Shown here piece by piece: positions 61,825 to 64,000 of a stretch of 64,000 bases of DNA. Both the position numbers and the translations under genes were made by a program. The notes beneath the pieces are model-generated. The model saw only the letters and a list, made by a program, of their open reading frames with translations, had not been told where the DNA came from and ran no database searches. This DNA is from Zobellia russellii (GTDB lineage Bacteria > Bacteroidota > Bacteroidia > Flavobacteriales > Flavobacteriaceae): NCBI RefSeq assembly GCF_018728565.1, contig NZ_JACSOI010000001.1:1054001-1118000 (forward strand), written 5' to 3'. Each line of letters opens with the position of its first letter. Position 1 is the first letter of the stretch.

Positions 61825-64000
61825 TTAAGCTGGTAAATAGAAGATGAAGGCAGAACCTTTGCCCAGTTCACTAGTGGCATAAATGAAACCGTGATGGTTT
61901 TCTACAATCTTTTTACAAATAGCTAAACCTATACCTGTACCTGAATATTCTGATTTTTGGTGTAAGCGTTGAAATACCTCAAATATTTTATCGGAGTACT
62001 CCGTTGAAAAACCAATGCCATTATCTATAATAGTAATCTTATAATAGGTATTGGCCGTTTTGAAGAAGTCTTCGGGAATTTGCTTGCCATGTACCTTTTC
62101 TGCTTGAATGGTAACGGAAGGTGTTGCATCCGCTACTTTATACTTTAATGCGTTTCCAATTAAGTTGTTGAACAGTTGCTCTAGCTGGTAAGATACCCCG
62201 CGGAGTGTAGGGAGGTCTTCACTCTTTATAATAGCACCCGTGTTCTCAATGCTTGAAGAGAGGTCCTCTTTAACCTTTAATAGTACCTGATTCAAATCTA
62301 TGAGCTCAAAATCTTCATGTTTGGAATCGATTCTAGAATAAGTGAGCAGGTTCAATACCAATGCCTGCATACGGGAGGCGGCATTAACGACCTTTTGAAA
62401 ATAGACCCGGCCTTTATCCGATAGGTTTTCGGTCTCCGTACTCTCCAATCGGGAGATGAACATTTGGGTCTTTCTAAGCGGTTCCTGTAAATCATGACTG
62501 GCCACCCGGTTAAAAGATTCCAGTTCTGCGTTACTTTGTTGTAGTTCCAAGTTACTGGCCCGTAATTTTTCCTCCGCCGCAATACTCAATGAGATATCCT
62601 GTGCCACCCCGGACATGATTTGTTTATTGTCTTTCTGAATAAACTGACCATTTACTTTGAGGTGCTTAACTTCTCCTGTTTTGGTAATGATACGGTAGCG
62701 GTGTTCATTAACGCTCAGCTCATGGGTAGATTTTTCAATGCTTTGCTGGTAGGTCTTTAAATCTTCCGGGTGAACAAATTCACCAAATTTCTTCAAAGAG
62801 GATTCAAATCCTTTGGGTTCAAAGCCTAACATGCGATAAAAATTATCTGAAAGTTCAATCATATCCGTACCCACGTACCAGATGAAACTTCCAATTTTAG
62901 CCAATCGTTCCGCATCTGTAAGAATAGAGTTTTGTATGGATAGTTCTTGATTGAGTTCTATAACGCGATCGGAATTCTGCTTTTCTTCGGTAACGTCTAC
63001 TACAACGCCCACGGAAGCTCTTCTGCCATTACGAATAAGCGCGCGCCCATTAAGTTCTATATATTTTACATCTCCTTGTTTAGTTATAATGCGGTATCCG
63101 TTTACTTTTGATTTACCAAATTCAACTGTTTCGGCACCTAAGAGGTCATAAGCTTCTAGATCTTCTGGATGAACAAATTTGCGGTAGCTTTCAAAAGTTA
63201 TTTTAATCGCATTGGGCTCGTACCCTAAAATCCTATAAAAATTATCGGAAATTGTAGCTTCGCCATTATCCAAGTACCAAATATAGCTGCCTATGTTAGC
63301 TACGTTTTCCGCATCAATAAAAATGGAGTTCTGAGTCTCTAATTGCGTATTGAGCTGTACGAGTTGTTCGGTCCTTTCTTTTTCTTCCGTTATTTCCCTA
63401 GAAGTGAGTGTAACACCGTCTCCTAATTTTACGGCTCGGGCACTGAACCATTTGGGCATGCCATCTACTTCATAAGGAACTTCGTAAGATTTGGGTTTGC
63501 CTGTTTGAACCACATCTTTTAAATAACCGAAAATTTCGGTTTCAAAAATTACAGGAAAAACTTCGGATACGTTTTTGTTGATTATTTCCTCTGGAAGGTC
63601 TCCCGTAATAGGTGTAATCTTATCGTTAATGAATAAAATTTTAAAGTCTGAGATATTACCTTTTTTATCCCTAATGGCCTCAAAATTCATAATGGTATGC
63701 GGAATGCTTTTAAAGATGTTGTTCAAAAAAGCACGGTTGTCCAGTAATTTAAGATTTTGGTCCTCTAGTCGCTGGTTAAGGAATAGTTGTTCTTCTTTGG
63801 CTTTTTCTTCTGCCGTAGAATTTCGTGCGGTTACCATAATTCCTTCTGCTAAAGGCGTTACGAGCGATTTGAACCATAATTTTTCGCCTTCTACGGAAAT
63901 TTGTCGGTCAAAACTTATTTTTTCCTTTTGTTCAAAACAGTTCACCAATTGTTCAAATTCTCCGTTCAGCATTAAAAATGGAAATACATTGGATATAGGT
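61825..64000 (-). CDS. Multi-PAS sensor histidine kinase (5' end outside window)
   Basis: At least 725 residues; the frame stays open through the right edge of the window, so the ATG at 63972 is probably internal. Several PAS/PAC units are visible: one with a PITGDLPEEIINKNVSEVFP-type body, and two near-duplicate ones (IGSYIWYLDNGEATISDNFY and IGSFIWYVGTDMIELSDNFY, both with a FVHPEDL segment). Then the HisKA motif VASHDLQEPLRKTQMF and an ATPase domain with LFNNLIGNALKY, IIDNGIGF and GTGIGLAICKKIV. No transmembrane helix in the visible part, so a cytoplasmic redox or ligand sensor is possible. No response regulator is adjacent. Confidence 0.93.
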   Translation of the reverse strand, partial: PISNVFPFLMLNGEFEQLVNCFEQKEKISFDRQISVEGEKLWFKSLVTPLAEGIMVTARNSTAEEKAKEEQLFLNQRLEDQNLKLLDNRAFLNNIFKSIPHTIMNFEAIRDKKGNISDFKILFINDKITPITGDLPEEIINKNVSEVFPVIFETEIFGYLKDVVQTGKPKSYEVPYEVDGMPKWFSARAVKLGDGVTLTSREITEEKERTEQLVQLNTQLETQNSIFIDAENVANIGSYIWYLDNGEATISDNFYRILGYEPNAIKITFESYRKFVHPEDLEAYDLLGAETVEFGKSKVNGYRIITKQGDVKYIELNGRALIRNGRRASVGVVVDVTEEKQNSDRVIELNQELSIQNSILTDAERLAKIGSFIWYVGTDMIELSDNFYRMLGFEPKGFESSLKKFGEFVHPEDLKTYQQSIEKSTHELSVNEHRYRIITKTGEVKHLKVNGQFIQKDNKQIMSGVAQDISLSIAAEEKLRASNLELQQSNAELESFNRVASHDLQEPLRKTQMFISRLESTETENLSDKGRVYFQKVVNAASRMQALVLNLLTYSRIDSKHEDFELIDLNQVLLKVKEDLSSSIENTGAIIKSEDLPTLRGVSYQLEQLFNNLIGNALKYKVADATPSVTIQAEKVHGKQIPEDFFKTANTYYKITIIDNGIGFSTEYSDKIFEVFQRLHQKSEYSGTGIGLAICKKIVENHHGFIYATSELGKGSAFIFYLPA

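Overview
The window looks like a chromosomal stretch of a marine member of the Flavobacteriaceae (Bacteroidota). Supporting signs are the clade-type promoter pattern (TTG, about 20 bases, TAnnTTTG), leaders with few Shine-Dalgarno sites, a two-subunit methylmalonyl-CoA mutase, a lipoprotein form of TamA beside TamB, DUF2807 and DUF1501/DUF1549/DUF1553 proteins, and moderate-to-low G+C. The genus cannot be fixed from sequence alone; Maribacter- or Zobellia-like bacteria would fit.

Layout. 0-8 kb: the end of an ABC-F ATPase, a secreted leucine-rich-repeat protein, and a three-gene RND efflux system (adaptor, inner-membrane pump, TolC-type channel). 8-13 kb: single housekeeping-type genes (Gfo/Idh/MocA oxidoreductase, tiny zinc-ribbon protein, DUF2807 protein, SUMF1-domain lipoprotein, YceI protein, M20D amidohydrolase). 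13-22 kb: two respiratory-type blocks. The first is a planctomycete-like set (DUF1549/DUF1553 cytochrome, Tat-exported DUF1501 protein, DUF2231 membrane cytochrome). The second is a molybdenum hydroxylase of the isoquinoline 1-oxidoreductase type with its own diheme cytochrome. 22-24 kb: an autoregulated-looking Fic gene, tRNA-Arg(UCU) and a decayed copy of that tRNA. 24-29.3 kb: a sensor kinase with a stand-alone receiver, then methylmalonyl-CoA mutase.

29.8-45.4 kb is an exopolysaccharide locus made of two convergent operons. The plus-strand operon carries four glycosyltransferases and two acyltransferases. The minus-strand operon carries the initiating sugar transferase, a Wzc-type co-polymerase/kinase, a flippase, a polymerase, a WcaI-like glycosyltransferase and an acyltransferase. 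Together they give a nearly complete Wzx/Wzy pathway, but no outer-membrane Wza-type exporter is present. The plus-strand operon is preceded by a leader hairpin that looks like an attenuator. Upstream of the minus-strand operon is a gene-free stretch with a consensus promoter and two tandem RNA-like units.

46.3-61 kb holds stress-type genes: two short-chain dehydrogenases (one very close to glucose 1-dehydrogenase), a peroxiredoxin-like protein, an alpha/beta hydrolase, a BLUF blue-light sensor, Dps and a YciF/DUF892 protein. The giant TamB and its lipidated TamA-like partner sit among them. The window ends with an AraC regulator, a 48-residue micro-ORF and a multi-PAS histidine kinase cut by the window edge.

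The most unusual item is the pair of about 100-base units at 45963-46256. Each has a 23-base identical block, a palindromic stem and an intrinsic terminator. Bases that differ between the copies keep pairing only if the RNA is read from the minus strand, which points to a small-RNA family that I cannot assign to a known class.
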